This document shows, in pieces, positions 42,853-53,210 of a stretch of 64,000 bases of DNA. The notes below the pieces were generated by a model. It did not search any database, was not told where the DNA came from, and saw only the letters and a program-made list of their open reading frames with translations. Source of the DNA: Exiguobacterium mexicanum (GTDB lineage Bacteria; Bacillota; Bacilli; Exiguobacteriales; Exiguobacteriaceae); contig NZ_CP040676.1 in assembly GCF_005960665.1 (NCBI RefSeq), positions 2,543,001 through 2,607,000 of the forward strand. The letters are read 5' to 3'. The position numbers and the translations under genes were made by a program. The stretch's first letter is position 1. Each line of letters opens with the position of its first letter.

Positions 42853-45174
42853 CACTATTAAATCCGAATACCCTAAATTTAGAACTTCTTCTCCATTTTC
42901 AATAAAAACTTCAGAGTCTTCATTCAGAAATTCTTCTTCATACTTATAAATTATTCTCCCCTTACTTTTAATTTTATTTTCCAATAACAATGCCAATAGT
43001 CGAATTGATCTTATTTCACATTTCTTAAGCATCGATTTTAAGTCAAGATAAGTATCAGCCATTTCAGGAAATCGATTATAAAATCTCATTCGTAATTCAA
43101 ATAACTCGTCTGTATCTTGGTTTATATCATACATAAAAAATTTTAAGAGCTTATTATCATCCTCCCGTGAATTAAATAAATATTTTTCAATGAAATTAAT
43201 ATCGTCAGTTTCATAATTGGGGCTCATACTAACAAGTAATTTTATAACAAGCTCTTTTTTTGACGGATTGTTAAGCCATTTTTCTAAAATCCCGTGTTCC
43301 CGAAGTAACTGAATATATTTAGGTCTTGAATATAATACGTTTTTTATAAGAGGATTATTGTAAATTACATTTTCACAGGAGTTCAAGATAAAATACTGTA
43401 TATTTCTATCTGGATTTTCTATCTGACTTAGTATTTCTAAGAATACAAATTTAAAAAAATACCGAACTTGCTCTGCTTCAAATATTCTTTGCCCAACACT
43501 AACAAAATCTTGGCTATCAAATTCATATAAATTCTGCATAAACATCTGAACTTGATATCTTCTTCCAGGAGTTTGTTTCTCTTTACTTCCAATAATATCA
43601 ATGACATCTTCACCGTTATAATATCTCTGAAGCATTTTTTCAGCTAAAAAACAATCCAATATAGATTGATGGGCAAACGATACTTTATTATCTTGAATTA
43701 TTAAAAAAGCATTTGAAGATAAAAATTCTAAAGATGATTTATTTTCGTTTAAAATAGTTAAAGGAATGAATATTCTACCATTCATTTCTAAAAAATTTAC
43801 CATTTTATCTTTAATCTGAATTAGATTGTTTTCTTCTAATCCATACTCGAAACATTTATATGATAACTGCTCCCACCATTTGGACACTAAATGGCTCGCA
43901 GTAGAACATTCCTCATAAACTTTAGTTGGATCTAATCGTTGCCATATATACAAATTACTTGGAATTTCCAGCATTTTTTTTAGTTTATAAGTAAGCTGTT
44001 CATAACGCTTCCCAACAGTACTTTTTACTAAATCCTCGTCTAACTCATTAACTTGAATCTTAGACCATTGAATGACATCCTCATCCGAATCACCTTTTTT
44101 AAATAATGAATTTATATTATTATCGTTTTCTAAGTCATGTGTTCGACATACGAAAACGATGGATATTTTATTTTCCCTCTCAATGTTCAATTTCCTAACC
44201 TGATTTATAATCTCGGCGCATACCAATAAAGCATCTCTAGAGTGTGCCACAGTCCAACGTAGTGCATCCAATTGATCTAGAATGATTACTGCTCTTTCAT
44301 TTTTAGAAATATTGTGAATAGAATATGTAACCGATGCAGGTAATCCTAAATCTTCCCCCCATTTTTCTGCAGTCATGCTTGGAATCCGTTTATCTAATTT
44401 TATTGCCAAATACGGTAATGCTTTTTCTTCACAGAAATTAATAATATCTAATGTACATCCACTTTTTCCTCTACCAGCCTTTCCATGTATTATCAAGGAA
44501 TTACCTGAATCTATCGTTTCTCTGCACATAGAAAATTCTTTTCGATTGATTAACCCACTTTTCAATGGAATAAATGCTGCTTTATATTCCTGATTTAATT
44601 CCATAAGCCTGAGCTTTATTAGTTCATCTACTTCAAGGTTTTTAGAACTACTTAGAAATGGTTCTGAACTAAATTTTTCTTCAATAGTTTTTACAAGATT
44701 ACTTTCTAATTTACCCATTGACTCATCAAATATTGATAGAGTAGCCTTCTCTTTAACACTCAATAATGATTCACGAAAATCAACTAGTACATCGAACAAA
44801 TCAGAAAAGTACTCTTCAAAATCATCTGGTTTTTTAATGTGTGAATGATCATATTTATCTCTCTTAAAATTGACAAACTCGACAGCTTCTATTCCCAATT
44901 CTTTAGAAAATTCTTTATAATTTCCTCTTGGGACATTGTAAGCATTAAATATCCTCTGCATTATCTTATTACTAATATGATTTTGTTCTAGAAAATCTAT
45001 AAAATACTTACTATCAACCTCAGTACCATCAAATTTCCAATTAAAGTCATTAACTTTATCCTCTATTTCTTTAATCAACTTTTTTTCCTCTTTATTTGAT
45101 AACCCACTTGATAAAATATAACCCGCAATATTTGGTGCTATTAAAGTTCCTGCTATGTATATTAAAAAGCTCAT
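42838..45174 (-). CDS. STAND-type P-loop NTPase, candidate defence protein
   Basis: A 778-residue protein. A hydrophobic N-terminal helix (residues 1-23) is followed by a helical region of 180 residues, a NACHT/STAND ATPase (Walker A GKAGRGKSG 231-239, Walker B AVIILDQLD 295-303, FVCRTHDLE sensor) and helical repeats to the end. STAND ATPases act as phage sensors and death effectors in bacteria. The effector is not recognised; membrane insertion through the N-terminal helix is possible. Very AT-rich. It ends inside the transposase gene end, so a longer C-terminal sensor may have been cut off. First gene of the island after rlmH. Confidence 0.72.
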   Translation of the reverse strand: MSFLIYIAGTLIAPNIAGYILSSGLSNKEEKKLIKEIEDKVNDFNWKFDGTEVDSKYFIDFLEQNHISNKIMQRIFNAYNVPRGNYKEFSKELGIEAVEFVNFKRDKYDHSHIKKPDDFEEYFSDLFDVLVDFRESLLSVKEKATLSIFDESMGKLESNLVKTIEEKFSSEPFLSSSKNLEVDELIKLRLMELNQEYKAAFIPLKSGLINRKEFSMCRETIDSGNSLIIHGKAGRGKSGCTLDIINFCEEKALPYLAIKLDKRIPSMTAEKWGEDLGLPASVTYSIHNISKNERAVIILDQLDALRWTVAHSRDALLVCAEIINQVRKLNIERENKISIVFVCRTHDLENDNNINSLFKKGDSDEDVIQWSKIQVNELDEDLVKSTVGKRYEQLTYKLKKMLEIPSNLYIWQRLDPTKVYEECSTASHLVSKWWEQLSYKCFEYGLEENNLIQIKDKMVNFLEMNGRIFIPLTILNENKSSLEFLSSNAFLIIQDNKVSFAHQSILDCFLAEKMLQRYYNGEDVIDIIGSKEKQTPGRRYQVQMFMQNLYEFDSQDFVSVGQRIFEAEQVRYFFKFVFLEILSQIENPDRNIQYFILNSCENVIYNNPLIKNVLYSRPKYIQLLREHGILEKWLNNPSKKELVIKLLVSMSPNYETDDINFIEKYLFNSREDDNKLLKFFMYDINQDTDELFELRMRFYNRFPEMADTYLDLKSMLKKCEIRSIRLLALLLENKIKSKGRIIYKYEEEFLNEDSEVFIENGEEVLNLGYSDLIVEKGL

Positions 45175-45345
45175 TTTCTACCTCCTATTCGATGCTTATA
45201 AACAGTGCTATTAAAAAGGCGACGCTTACCAATAACCTAGATTCCCTAATGCAATTATATGATTAATTATCAATAATTAATCATTAAAAACTTTTAGTAT
45301 CTTTTTTAAATATTTTAGTACAAACTAGCTAATTTAGTGATATAA

Positions 45346-45386
45346 AATAAGCTCTCAAATCTATATCAAAGATTTGAGAGCTTATT
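45346..45386 (-). terminator. Strong hairpin between rlmH and the STAND gene
   Basis: Perfect 17-bp stem (45346-45362 with 45370-45386) and 7-base loop, TTTTATAT after it on the minus strand. It gives rlmH a new terminator inside the island. Confidence 0.65.
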
Positions 45387-45446
45387 CGTAATTACTAAAT
45401 ATGAAGCGGAACCTCATGAACATTATATGAAAATCAGCGTAAATTT

Positions 45447-45469
45447 CTCACTTACTTATGATACGGCTC
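45447..45469 (-). repeat. Right attachment site at the rlmH 3' end
   Basis: Covers the codons for E-P-Y-H-K-stop of rlmH plus seven bases. Direct repeat of 25341-25363 with three mismatches, all transitions. SCC attachment sites of staphylococci lie over the same last codons of rlmH. Confidence 0.82.
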
Positions 45470-45931
45470 ATTCCGATTGATCCGGTACGCCCGATAAATC
45501 TGCTCACACAAGACGAGCTTCATCAACTGATGCGGGAACGTCATCTTCGAGAAGGAGATCGTATCATCCGAGCGTTTCATGACGTCGTCCGACAAGCCGA
45601 GCGAGCCGCCGATGACGAAGGCGATTTTGCTCTTGCCGTATGTCGCCAAGTGGTCGAGCTCACGGGCGAACTCTTCGCTCGTCCGTTGCTTGGCGTCGAT
45701 GGCCAAAGCGATCACATGCGTGTCCGGACTGATTTTCGACAAAATCCGCTCGCCTTCTTTTTGTTTTACTAGAATCATGTCCGCTTCACTCAAATGCTCG
45801 GGTGCTTTCTCGTCCGCGACCTCGATTTCCTGCACTTTCGCATAGGCCGACAAACGTTTTGTGTACTCGGCAATCCCTAGTTTCAAATACTTCTCTTTTA
45901 GTTTGCCGACCGTGATAATTGAAATATTCAT
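45452..45931 (-). CDS. rlmH: 23S rRNA (pseudouridine1915-N3)-methyltransferase RlmH
   Basis: A 159-residue SPOUT methyltransferase that methylates pseudouridine 1915 of 23S rRNA on the 70S ribosome. Family segments are [27 protein letters not shown] and [20 protein letters not shown]; the tail RNEPYHK is nearly invariant. The gene is intact although a mobile island is joined at its last codons. It follows the CxxH/CxxC gene and htrA as in Bacillus. Confidence 0.95.
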   Translation of the reverse strand: MNISIITVGKLKEKYLKLGIAEYTKRLSAYAKVQEIEVADEKAPEHLSEADMILVKQKEGERILSKISPDTHVIALAIDAKQRTSEEFARELDHLATYGKSKIAFVIGGSLGLSDDVMKRSDDTISFSKMTFPHQLMKLVLCEQIYRAYRINRNEPYHK

Positions 45932-45964
45932 CCAATTCTTCCTTTTTCCACAGTTTTTTTGGAG

Positions 45965-46014
45965 TTATCCATAGGGTTATCCACAGAGTTATCCACAAAT
46001 CCACATGTTGATAA
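45965..46014. promoter_or_regulatory. Periodic DnaA-box cluster upstream of rlmH
   Basis: TTATCCATA (45965), TTATCCACA (45977) and TTATCCACA (45989), each exactly 12 bases apart, then TGTTGATAA (46006-46014), a one-mismatch box on the other strand. The cluster fills the gap between rlmH and the small gene 46015-46176. Confidence 0.6.
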
Positions 46015-46176
46015 TCATTTTTTGCTTGACACAACATATGTTGCGTCGACATCGCAGAACTCACACGTCACTTGCCCACTTGTGGATAGTTCTTCGAGCA
46101 ACGGGTATTCCCCCGTCTCGTCGACAATGATATCTAAAGCGATTTCAACATGTTCCTTGCATACTTTTTTTTCCAC
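46015..46176 (-). CDS. CxxH/CxxC small zinc-motif protein (YyzF-like)
   Basis: A 53-residue protein. It starts at GTG 46174-46176 after AAGGAGG and reads MEKKVCKEHVEIALDIIVDE, later TCEFCDVDATYVV. The CKEH and CEFC pairs define the CxxH/CxxC family; in B. subtilis yyzF sits at the same place between the htrA homologue and rlmH. Likely binds zinc. Function unknown. Confidence 0.82.
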   Translation of the reverse strand: MEKKVCKEHVEIALDIIVDETGEYPLLEELSTSGQVTCEFCDVDATYVVSSKK

Positions 46177-46213
46177 AATGTTTCCTCCTTAAAAAAGAAG
46201 CGTCGCCGCTCCT

Positions 46214-47482
<1,269 letters not shown>

Positions 47483-47533
47483 GACGCGTCCCCCCTTCAA
47501 GACAGTGTATTACCTGTCTTTTCCCAAGTTCGC

Positions 47534-48325
47534 TTATAAAGAAACGAGCGAAGTGGGGGTCGATGGGTCGGTATCGCACAATTTGATGCGACCGAGGTCG
47601 ACATCGCGCATCCCGAGTGTTTGGGACACGCTCATTTGAGCGAGTTCTTTCATGTTGTTGTCTTTACTGAGGTGGGCCAAATAAATCCGTTTCGTCTGGT
47701 CTCCGATGACCTCGCTCATCGCGATGGCCGCGTCTTCGTTCGAGACGTGACCGTAGTCCCCGAGAATCCGTCGCTTGACGCTCCACGGGTACCGTCCCAT
47801 TTGAAGCATCGAGACGTCATGGTTCGATTCGAAAATAAAATCATCGGCCCCACGGATGACGCCTTTCATTCGGTCGGACACATAGCCCGTGTCCGTGATG
47901 TGGGCGAGGCGTCTGCCTTCATGCGCGAACTGGTAGAACATCGGGTCGGCCGCGTCATGGCTGACGTTGAACGACTCGATTTCGATATCGCCGAACTGTT
48001 TAATCTCCCCTACCTCGAAGTGAAACTTCAAGGCCGGGTCGACTTTTCCAATCAACGATTCCATCGCATCCCACGTCTTCGCGTTCGCATAAATCGGTAA
48101 GTTATATTTTCGAGCGAGAATCCCGACACCTTTAATATGGTCGGAGTGCTCATGCGTGACGAGCAGTGCATCGATCCCATCAAACGATCGTCCAATCTCA
48201 GTGATGCGTTGTTGCATCGCCTTCCCGGTCAATCCGGCATCGACGAGCAATTTCGCCCGTTCCGTCTCAATGTAGAGGGCGTTCCCGGTCGAACCGCTCG
48301 CAAGCACACTATAGCGTAAAGTCAC
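47534..48325 (-). CDS. walJ: Metallo-beta-lactamase-fold exonuclease WalJ (YycJ)
   Basis: A 263-residue protein with the metal site HEHSDH (in [19 protein letters not shown]) and ITDTGYVSD of the metallo-beta-lactamase fold. YycJ/WalJ proteins are 5' exonucleases tied to mismatch repair or replication-division coordination and travel with walRK. GTG 48323-48325 ([15 protein letters not shown]) follows AAAGGAG; the longer frame overlaps walI. The end ([11 protein letters not shown]) is complete. Confidence 0.9.
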   Translation of the reverse strand: MTLRYSVLASGSTGNALYIETERAKLLVDAGLTGKAMQQRITEIGRSFDGIDALLVTHEHSDHIKGVGILARKYNLPIYANAKTWDAMESLIGKVDPALKFHFEVGEIKQFGDIEIESFNVSHDAADPMFYQFAHEGRRLAHITDTGYVSDRMKGVIRGADDFIFESNHDVSMLQMGRYPWSVKRRILGDYGHVSNEDAAIAMSEVIGDQTKRIYLAHLSKDNNMKELAQMSVSQTLGMRDVDLGRIKLCDTDPSTPTSLVSL

Positions 48326-48338
48326 TCGATCACTCCTT

Positions 48339-49163
48339 TCATTCTTCTGAATCAAATTCGACCCGTTCGACGGTCCCATCGATCGCATTGACGAAGTAGA
48401 CGTCCTCGTCAATCGTAATCGACCAGAGCGGCGGCATGATGATCAAGCTGCCGGAACTGTCGAGCGGCAGGCTATAGAAGCCCGTGTTGATGGCCCGCAT
48501 CTCTTGGTTCGGCTGGAAGTACTTCCGGGCCGCGAGTTGCGAGATCGCCTCGCTCGCCGTCAAGACGAGATCGTCTTGCGACTTCGAGGACAAGTTCGTC
48601 AAATGACGTTGTTTATAGTCGGTCACTTCAAGCGCTTCGTTCAATTGAAGCAACAGGAGCGACGGACCGATGTACTGCTCGGTCCCCCCATCGATCTCGG
48701 GGTTCGAGAAGATCTTATTGTTCTCATACGTCTGTACGAAGGCGACTTGACGCGTCTCGGCGTCATAGCGCCAGTACGCATACTCGGAACCGAACGGGAC
48801 ATACTCGGAGACGAACGTCGACGCAGTCGTCCGTAAATCGTCTTGATCGAGCGGGACCGGCTGTTTGAGCTCGACTTCGAGTTGCATATTGTCGAGCGTC
48901 GTCGCCAGTTGGGCTTCCCGGTTCTTCGTGATCATCGAGGCCGACATCTGTTCCGACGACCCCGTCAAATAACCGATATCCCGACCCATCCGCGGCAACT
49001 TCGACGCATCGACGTTTCGTTGGTCCAAGATTTGCGCGATCGACGTATTATCGTTCGTCACGACCTCTGTCGCCCACGTTTCCGTCAAAAGCTGGAACAA
49101 CAGGTAGATGTTCAGCGCGAGGAAGGCGAAGAGAAGAATCGTTTTCGCTTTACTCCAATCCAC
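48339..49163 (-). CDS. walI: WalK-regulating membrane protein WalI (YycI)
   Basis: A 274-residue protein with one N-terminal membrane helix (residues 8-26) and an extracytoplasmic YycI domain. WalI and WalH form a complex with the sensor WalK in the membrane and restrain it. Starts [19 protein letters not shown], as the family does. Overlaps walH by 14 bases. Confidence 0.9.
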   Translation of the reverse strand: MDWSKAKTILLFAFLALNIYLLFQLLTETWATEVVTNDNTSIAQILDQRNVDASKLPRMGRDIGYLTGSSEQMSASMITKNREAQLATTLDNMQLEVELKQPVPLDQDDLRTTASTFVSEYVPFGSEYAYWRYDAETRQVAFVQTYENNKIFSNPEIDGGTEQYIGPSLLLLQLNEALEVTDYKQRHLTNLSSKSQDDLVLTASEAISQLAARKYFQPNQEMRAINTGFYSLPLDSSGSLIIMPPLWSITIDEDVYFVNAIDGTVERVEFDSEE

Positions 49164-50535
49164 GATACATCATCCTTTCTGTCCAGTCATCCGGTTGATC
49201 GAATGGGATCCATCTTCCGGCTTCCCGAACGAACCAGTTCGGGGAGAACGTGACGTAACGGCTCGTGTCTTCATTGTATTCGATCTCATACCCGAGTCGA
49301 ATCTCGGTCACGTTTTCAAATCGTCCGGCATTGACGAGCGTATCGACCACATCTTGTCCGTCCGCGAGCTGTGTCGTCCCGACCGAGATCAAGCGATCGA
49401 TCTCGAGATGGTGCCGAGTGATCGACCGGACTTGTGTCCCGTCGTTCTCGACACGCAACGTCGATAAGTCGACGGCATCGTTATTGATAAACGCCTCCCG
49501 TTGACTGAACACCGGGAAACCCTTCACGTGAAACCGGAACACGGTCGTTTCAAAGCCTTTGTTGGCCGGAGTGATCGCATCAAACCGAAGCGACAAACCT
49601 TGGCTCTCCGACGTCTCATCGACCCAACCTCCGTGGAAGTTGACGAACTCGACGATCGTGTCGAGTCCGATGACCGACTCCTGTTCCGAACTGTTGCGTG
49701 ATAAGTTTCGATAACGGCTCGCGTTCAGGTTCGCATCATATTCGGCGACGCTAATCCCGTTCGTGAGTGCGCCCACGGAGCTGGCCGGATCGACTTCCTG
49801 CACGTTCGGGTCGCCCGGGAAGAACGTATCGCGCATCCAATCGAGACGGGCCGAGATTTGAATCTGAGATACGTCGTAAGCGAACAGCTCGTTCATCTCC
49901 GGTCCGACGACGGGGATGTAGTTGACGCGTTCATCCGTGTACGTGACACGACGCATCGATCGGTCTGAGTCTTTCAAGAACAGACTGTTGACGTCCCCTT
50001 GGCCGACTTTCGACAAACGCCCTTCCCAAAGTGATTGGTCGCTCATGATCGTGCGGATGCGCCACGTGTCGTCCTCCATGAAGATGAGGGCCCGCTGTGG
50101 CACTTTCCCGGACAAGCTGTATGAGCCCGGAAGCATGTAGCTGAGTGTATCCGCATAATACGGCTCCGGTAAAATCAATTCGACGGCCTCATCGACACCC
50201 GCATACAAACTCGGGACGTTCTTGACGGCGAGCGGTTTAAATTCGCTCGCCTCGAACGACTCCCGGATGACACGCATAATCTGTTTCGGTGAGTTTTTCG
50301 TGGCGAAGACGGCGTTGTTCTCGTGGACGACCGTCTGGGCCGGTACGATGACTTGGCGCGGTTGTCGCTGCAGCGACTCATCCACCGTCGCGACTTGCGT
50401 CTCTGACTGGACCGACTGATACTTCGGATGGTAGTCCCAGAGGATGACCGTTTGGACGATGGACGTGACGATCAAGGTGAGCAAGACGAGCGATTTCACT
50501 AGTTCTGGCTTCGCCAAGAAGCGTGGTCGTTCCAT
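49150..50535 (-). CDS. walH: WalK-regulating membrane protein WalH (YycH)
   Basis: A 461-residue protein with one N-terminal membrane helix (about residues 14-34) and a large extracytoplasmic YycH domain. Partner of WalI in control of WalK. The ATG overlaps the walK stop (TGATG), a sign of translational coupling. Confidence 0.9.
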   Translation of the reverse strand: MERPRFLAKPELVKSLVLLTLIVTSIVQTVILWDYHPKYQSVQSETQVATVDESLQRQPRQVIVPAQTVVHENNAVFATKNSPKQIMRVIRESFEASEFKPLAVKNVPSLYAGVDEAVELILPEPYYADTLSYMLPGSYSLSGKVPQRALIFMEDDTWRIRTIMSDQSLWEGRLSKVGQGDVNSLFLKDSDRSMRRVTYTDERVNYIPVVGPEMNELFAYDVSQIQISARLDWMRDTFFPGDPNVQEVDPASSVGALTNGISVAEYDANLNASRYRNLSRNSSEQESVIGLDTIVEFVNFHGGWVDETSESQGLSLRFDAITPANKGFETTVFRFHVKGFPVFSQREAFINNDAVDLSTLRVENDGTQVRSITRHHLEIDRLISVGTTQLADGQDVVDTLVNAGRFENVTEIRLGYEIEYNEDTSRYVTFSPNWFVREAGRWIPFDQPDDWTERMMYRGLE

Positions 50536-52376
50536 CAGTCATTCACCTCCACGATCGTATCGAATGGGATGGTGAAGTAAATCGTCGTCCCGCGTCCGAA
50601 CTCACTCTCGGCCCAAATGTCGCCGCCATGGGCGGAAACGACTTCTTTGGCAATCGACAAACCAAGTCCGGTCCCGCCGATATTGCGGGCCCGAGCCTTA
50701 TCGACCCGGTAGAACCGTTCAAAGATTTTCTTCAAATTCGATTTCGGAATGCCGACCCCTTCATCTTTAATACCGATGACGAGTCGCTTGGCACGGAGCA
50801 TCGTCCGGAACGTGATCGTCCCGCCTTCTGGCGAGAACTTGATGGCGTTCGTGATGATGTTGTCGATGACCTGCGTCATCTTATCTTGATCGGCGTGGAC
50901 GTATACCCGACGTTTCATGAGCTTCCGGCGGAACTGGATCGTCTCGCCTTTCGTCATCTCATGCCGGTCGATGATGTCGTTGAAGAACTGGATAAAATCG
51001 AACTTCACTTTTTGCATCGTATACTCTTTGCTGTCCATCTTCGATAGCTGCAACAGATCGTTGACGAGGCGAATCATCCGCTCCGTCTCATTCTGGGTCG
51101 TCTCGAGGAAGCGCGGGGCGAGCTCATCGTCCTTGTATGCGCCTTCCGCGAGCACTTCGAGGTAACTCCGCATCGTCGTGAGCGGCGTCCGCAGCTCGTG
51201 GCTGACGTTCGCGACGAACTCGCGGCGGTCTTGCTCGACTTGTTCTTGCTCGGTCACATCGTGCAGAACGACGATGAGACCGGTGATCGGTCCGCTATGC
51301 TTTTGAATCGGTGAGAAGTAGGCGCGGACGAGGAATAGTTCTTCGTCCGTACTGAGGTCGATCAGTTTCGGCGGCATCGTCCCGTCTTCCGGAATGACGA
51401 TCTCGTCATCGAATTCGAGCAAGTTCTGTAGGTTCGCCCCCATCGCTTCTTCTTCAGCGAGCCCGATCATATCGCGGGCTTGGTCGTTCATCAAGATGAC
51501 GCGCAAGGAGCGATCCGTCGCGACGACCCCGTCCGACATGTTCTCGAGGACGCTCGTCAAGCGGCGCCGTTCGGCTTCCGTCGTTGCGTTCGCCTCCATG
51601 AGTTCATCGGTCAATTCGTTGAAGGCGTAAGCAAGTTGGCCGACCTCGTCGTCGGAATAGACTTTAACTTTCCGCGAGAAATTCCCTTTTCGCATCTCGA
51701 CGGCTTGACGACGCATATCCGCAATCGGTCGCGTGATCGTCCGTGACAGCAACACCCCAAGGATCGATGTGATGATGAGAGCGATGAGCGTCCCGGTCGC
51801 GAGAATCCTCGTCACTTGTTCCATTTGGTTATAGATGGACTGCATCGAGGCCTCGATATAGATCATACCGGTCGTCGTCCCATCGACCTTGGATTTGACC
51901 GGGACGGCGACGACACGCATGCGTTCGTTCGAGTCTTCATAGACGAGCGTCTCTTGCGCTCCGCTCGTCGCAAACGATTTTTGAATAAACGAGTTCGCCG
52001 TCCGTTGTCCGACGAGACTTTGGTTATTCGGATTCGACGTCGCCCGGACGACACTGTTCGTGTCGATAATCTGGACTTCGCGAATGTCATCAGCTAGCGT
52101 CGTGCTCTCCGTAAACTCAGACAGCAGTTGATCCAGTACCTGGTTCAACTGCTGGTCCGAAGTCGAGTCACCGCCGTTCGATGCGATCCCTTCACTGACG
52201 TTATAGCTCAGAAGGTTGGCGCGATCGACGAGCGACTGCGAGAAGTTGTTGATGTATTGTCGTTCGAGGGAGCGCACAAAGTACACTCCGATGACTTGCA
52301 TCGCAACAAGAATGAGCAGCGCATAGATGACGACGAGCTTCCACTGGATAGATTTAAAGAAGTTCGTCCGTTTCAT
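50535..52376 (-). CDS. walK: Sensor histidine kinase WalK
   Basis: A 613-residue sensor of cell-wall state. Two membrane helices (about 14-34 and 185-205) enclose an extracytoplasmic Cache domain; then come HAMP, PAS (from about 265), the phospho-acceptor box VSHELRTPLTTMRSYLEVL and the ATPase (DEGVGIPKSNL, GGTGLGLSIAKE). It phosphorylates WalR. Gap to walR only 3 bases. Usual length for the family. Confidence 0.95.
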   Translation of the reverse strand: MKRTNFFKSIQWKLVVIYALLILVAMQVIGVYFVRSLERQYINNFSQSLVDRANLLSYNVSEGIASNGGDSTSDQQLNQVLDQLLSEFTESTTLADDIREVQIIDTNSVVRATSNPNNQSLVGQRTANSFIQKSFATSGAQETLVYEDSNERMRVVAVPVKSKVDGTTTGMIYIEASMQSIYNQMEQVTRILATGTLIALIITSILGVLLSRTITRPIADMRRQAVEMRKGNFSRKVKVYSDDEVGQLAYAFNELTDELMEANATTEAERRRLTSVLENMSDGVVATDRSLRVILMNDQARDMIGLAEEEAMGANLQNLLEFDDEIVIPEDGTMPPKLIDLSTDEELFLVRAYFSPIQKHSGPITGLIVVLHDVTEQEQVEQDRREFVANVSHELRTPLTTMRSYLEVLAEGAYKDDELAPRFLETTQNETERMIRLVNDLLQLSKMDSKEYTMQKVKFDFIQFFNDIIDRHEMTKGETIQFRRKLMKRRVYVHADQDKMTQVIDNIITNAIKFSPEGGTITFRTMLRAKRLVIGIKDEGVGIPKSNLKKIFERFYRVDKARARNIGGTGLGLSIAKEVVSAHGGDIWAESEFGRGTTIYFTIPFDTIVEVND

Positions 52377-52379
52377 CGT

Positions 52380-53090
52380 TTAGTCTTCTTCTCCTGCTTT
52401 TAAATAGTAACCGACACCACGGCGCGTGATGATATACGTCGGCGTCGATGGGTTGTCTTCGACTTTTTCGCGCAAACGTCGGACCGTCACATCGACCGTA
52501 CGGACGTCGCCGAAGTAGTCATAGCCCCATACCGTCTGGAGCAAATGCTCGCGCGTCATGACTTGCCCGATGTTTTGGGCAAGATAATGGATGAGCTCGA
52601 ACTCACGGTGTGTCAGTTCGATTTTCTCTTCCCGTTTCGTGACCATGTATGAATCCGGATGAATCGTCAAGTCACCGATGACGATATCATTGGCGTTGGC
52701 ACCTTTCGTTTCTGGGGCCGGGGCCGTTGCATGACGGCGCATGTTCGCCTTGACGCGGGCCAAGAGCTCGCGCGAGCTGAACGGCTTCGTGACGTAATCG
52801 TCAGCACCGAGCTCGAGTCCGAGCACTTTATCGATCTCAGAGTCTTTCGCCGTCAACATGATGATCGGCATATCGTATTTCTTCCGGACTTCACGGCATA
52901 CTTCCATACCGTCTTTGAGCGGCAACATGATGTCGAGCAAAATCAAATCTGGTTTGACTTCTTCGACTTTCACGAGCGCCTCTTCCCCGTCATAGGCGAC
53001 GTGGACTTGGTAACCTTCTTTTTCAAGCTTAAACTTCAATATATCTGCGATTGGTTGTTCGTCATCTACCACTAAAATCGTACGATCCAT
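52380..53090 (-). CDS. walR: Response regulator WalR
   Basis: A 236-residue OmpR-type regulator. The receiver domain (1-120) has the phospho-Asp in [13 protein letters not shown]; the winged helix (about 130-232) ends [14 protein letters not shown]. WalR controls peptidoglycan hydrolases and is essential in Bacilli. GAGGAGG precedes the ATG. First gene of walR-K-H-I-J-htrA; a minus-strand TACAAT upstream is a likely -10 box. Confidence 0.96.
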   Translation of the reverse strand: MDRTILVVDDEQPIADILKFKLEKEGYQVHVAYDGEEALVKVEEVKPDLILLDIMLPLKDGMEVCREVRKKYDMPIIMLTAKDSEIDKVLGLELGADDYVTKPFSSRELLARVKANMRRHATAPAPETKGANANDIVIGDLTIHPDSYMVTKREEKIELTHREFELIHYLAQNIGQVMTREHLLQTVWGYDYFGDVRTVDVTVRRLREKVEDNPSTPTYIITRRGVGYYLKAGEED

Positions 53091-53179
53091 TCAGTGAGTC
53101 CTCCTCTTATCGTTAAACGTACATGTCTACATTGTAACTCTTTTTCTATAGGTTAGAAAGCGTGGTCCATTTCCGTGGA

Positions 53180-53208
53180 AATGAAAAGAGAGCCACGAGG
53201 ACTCTCTG
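53180..53208 (-). terminator. Terminator of purA
   Basis: Stem AGAGAG/CTCTCT with partial inner pairing, then CTCTTTTC on the minus strand, just after the purA stop. Confidence 0.5.
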
Positions 53209-53210
53209 TC

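Larger units (their letters stand above)
25341..45469. mobile_element. SCC-like genomic island integrated at the 3' end of rlmH
   Basis: About 20.1 kb bounded by direct repeats of the last rlmH codons. It carries a large serine recombinase, a DUF927 ATPase, a RadC/JAB protein and small operon-mates, which are the usual core of staphylococcal cassette chromosomes. The cargo is a TIR protein with a membrane partner, a Type ISP restriction-modification enzyme, a metal-response cluster, an ISL3-type transposase gene and a STAND NTPase. The integration site at rlmH (orfX) is the one used by SCC elements. Assignment rests on seen repeats plus known SCC biology. Confidence 0.82.

Noticed and set aside
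41411-42900. Terminal inverted repeats of an ISL3 insertion sequence
   Set aside because: I searched the flanks of the transposase gene by eye and found no matching ends or target duplication, so I report only the gene.
53168-53183. Palindrome CATTTCC-GT-GGAAATG before walR
   Set aside because: Lies between the walR promoter region and the purA terminator with no clear link to either; too little to call an operator.
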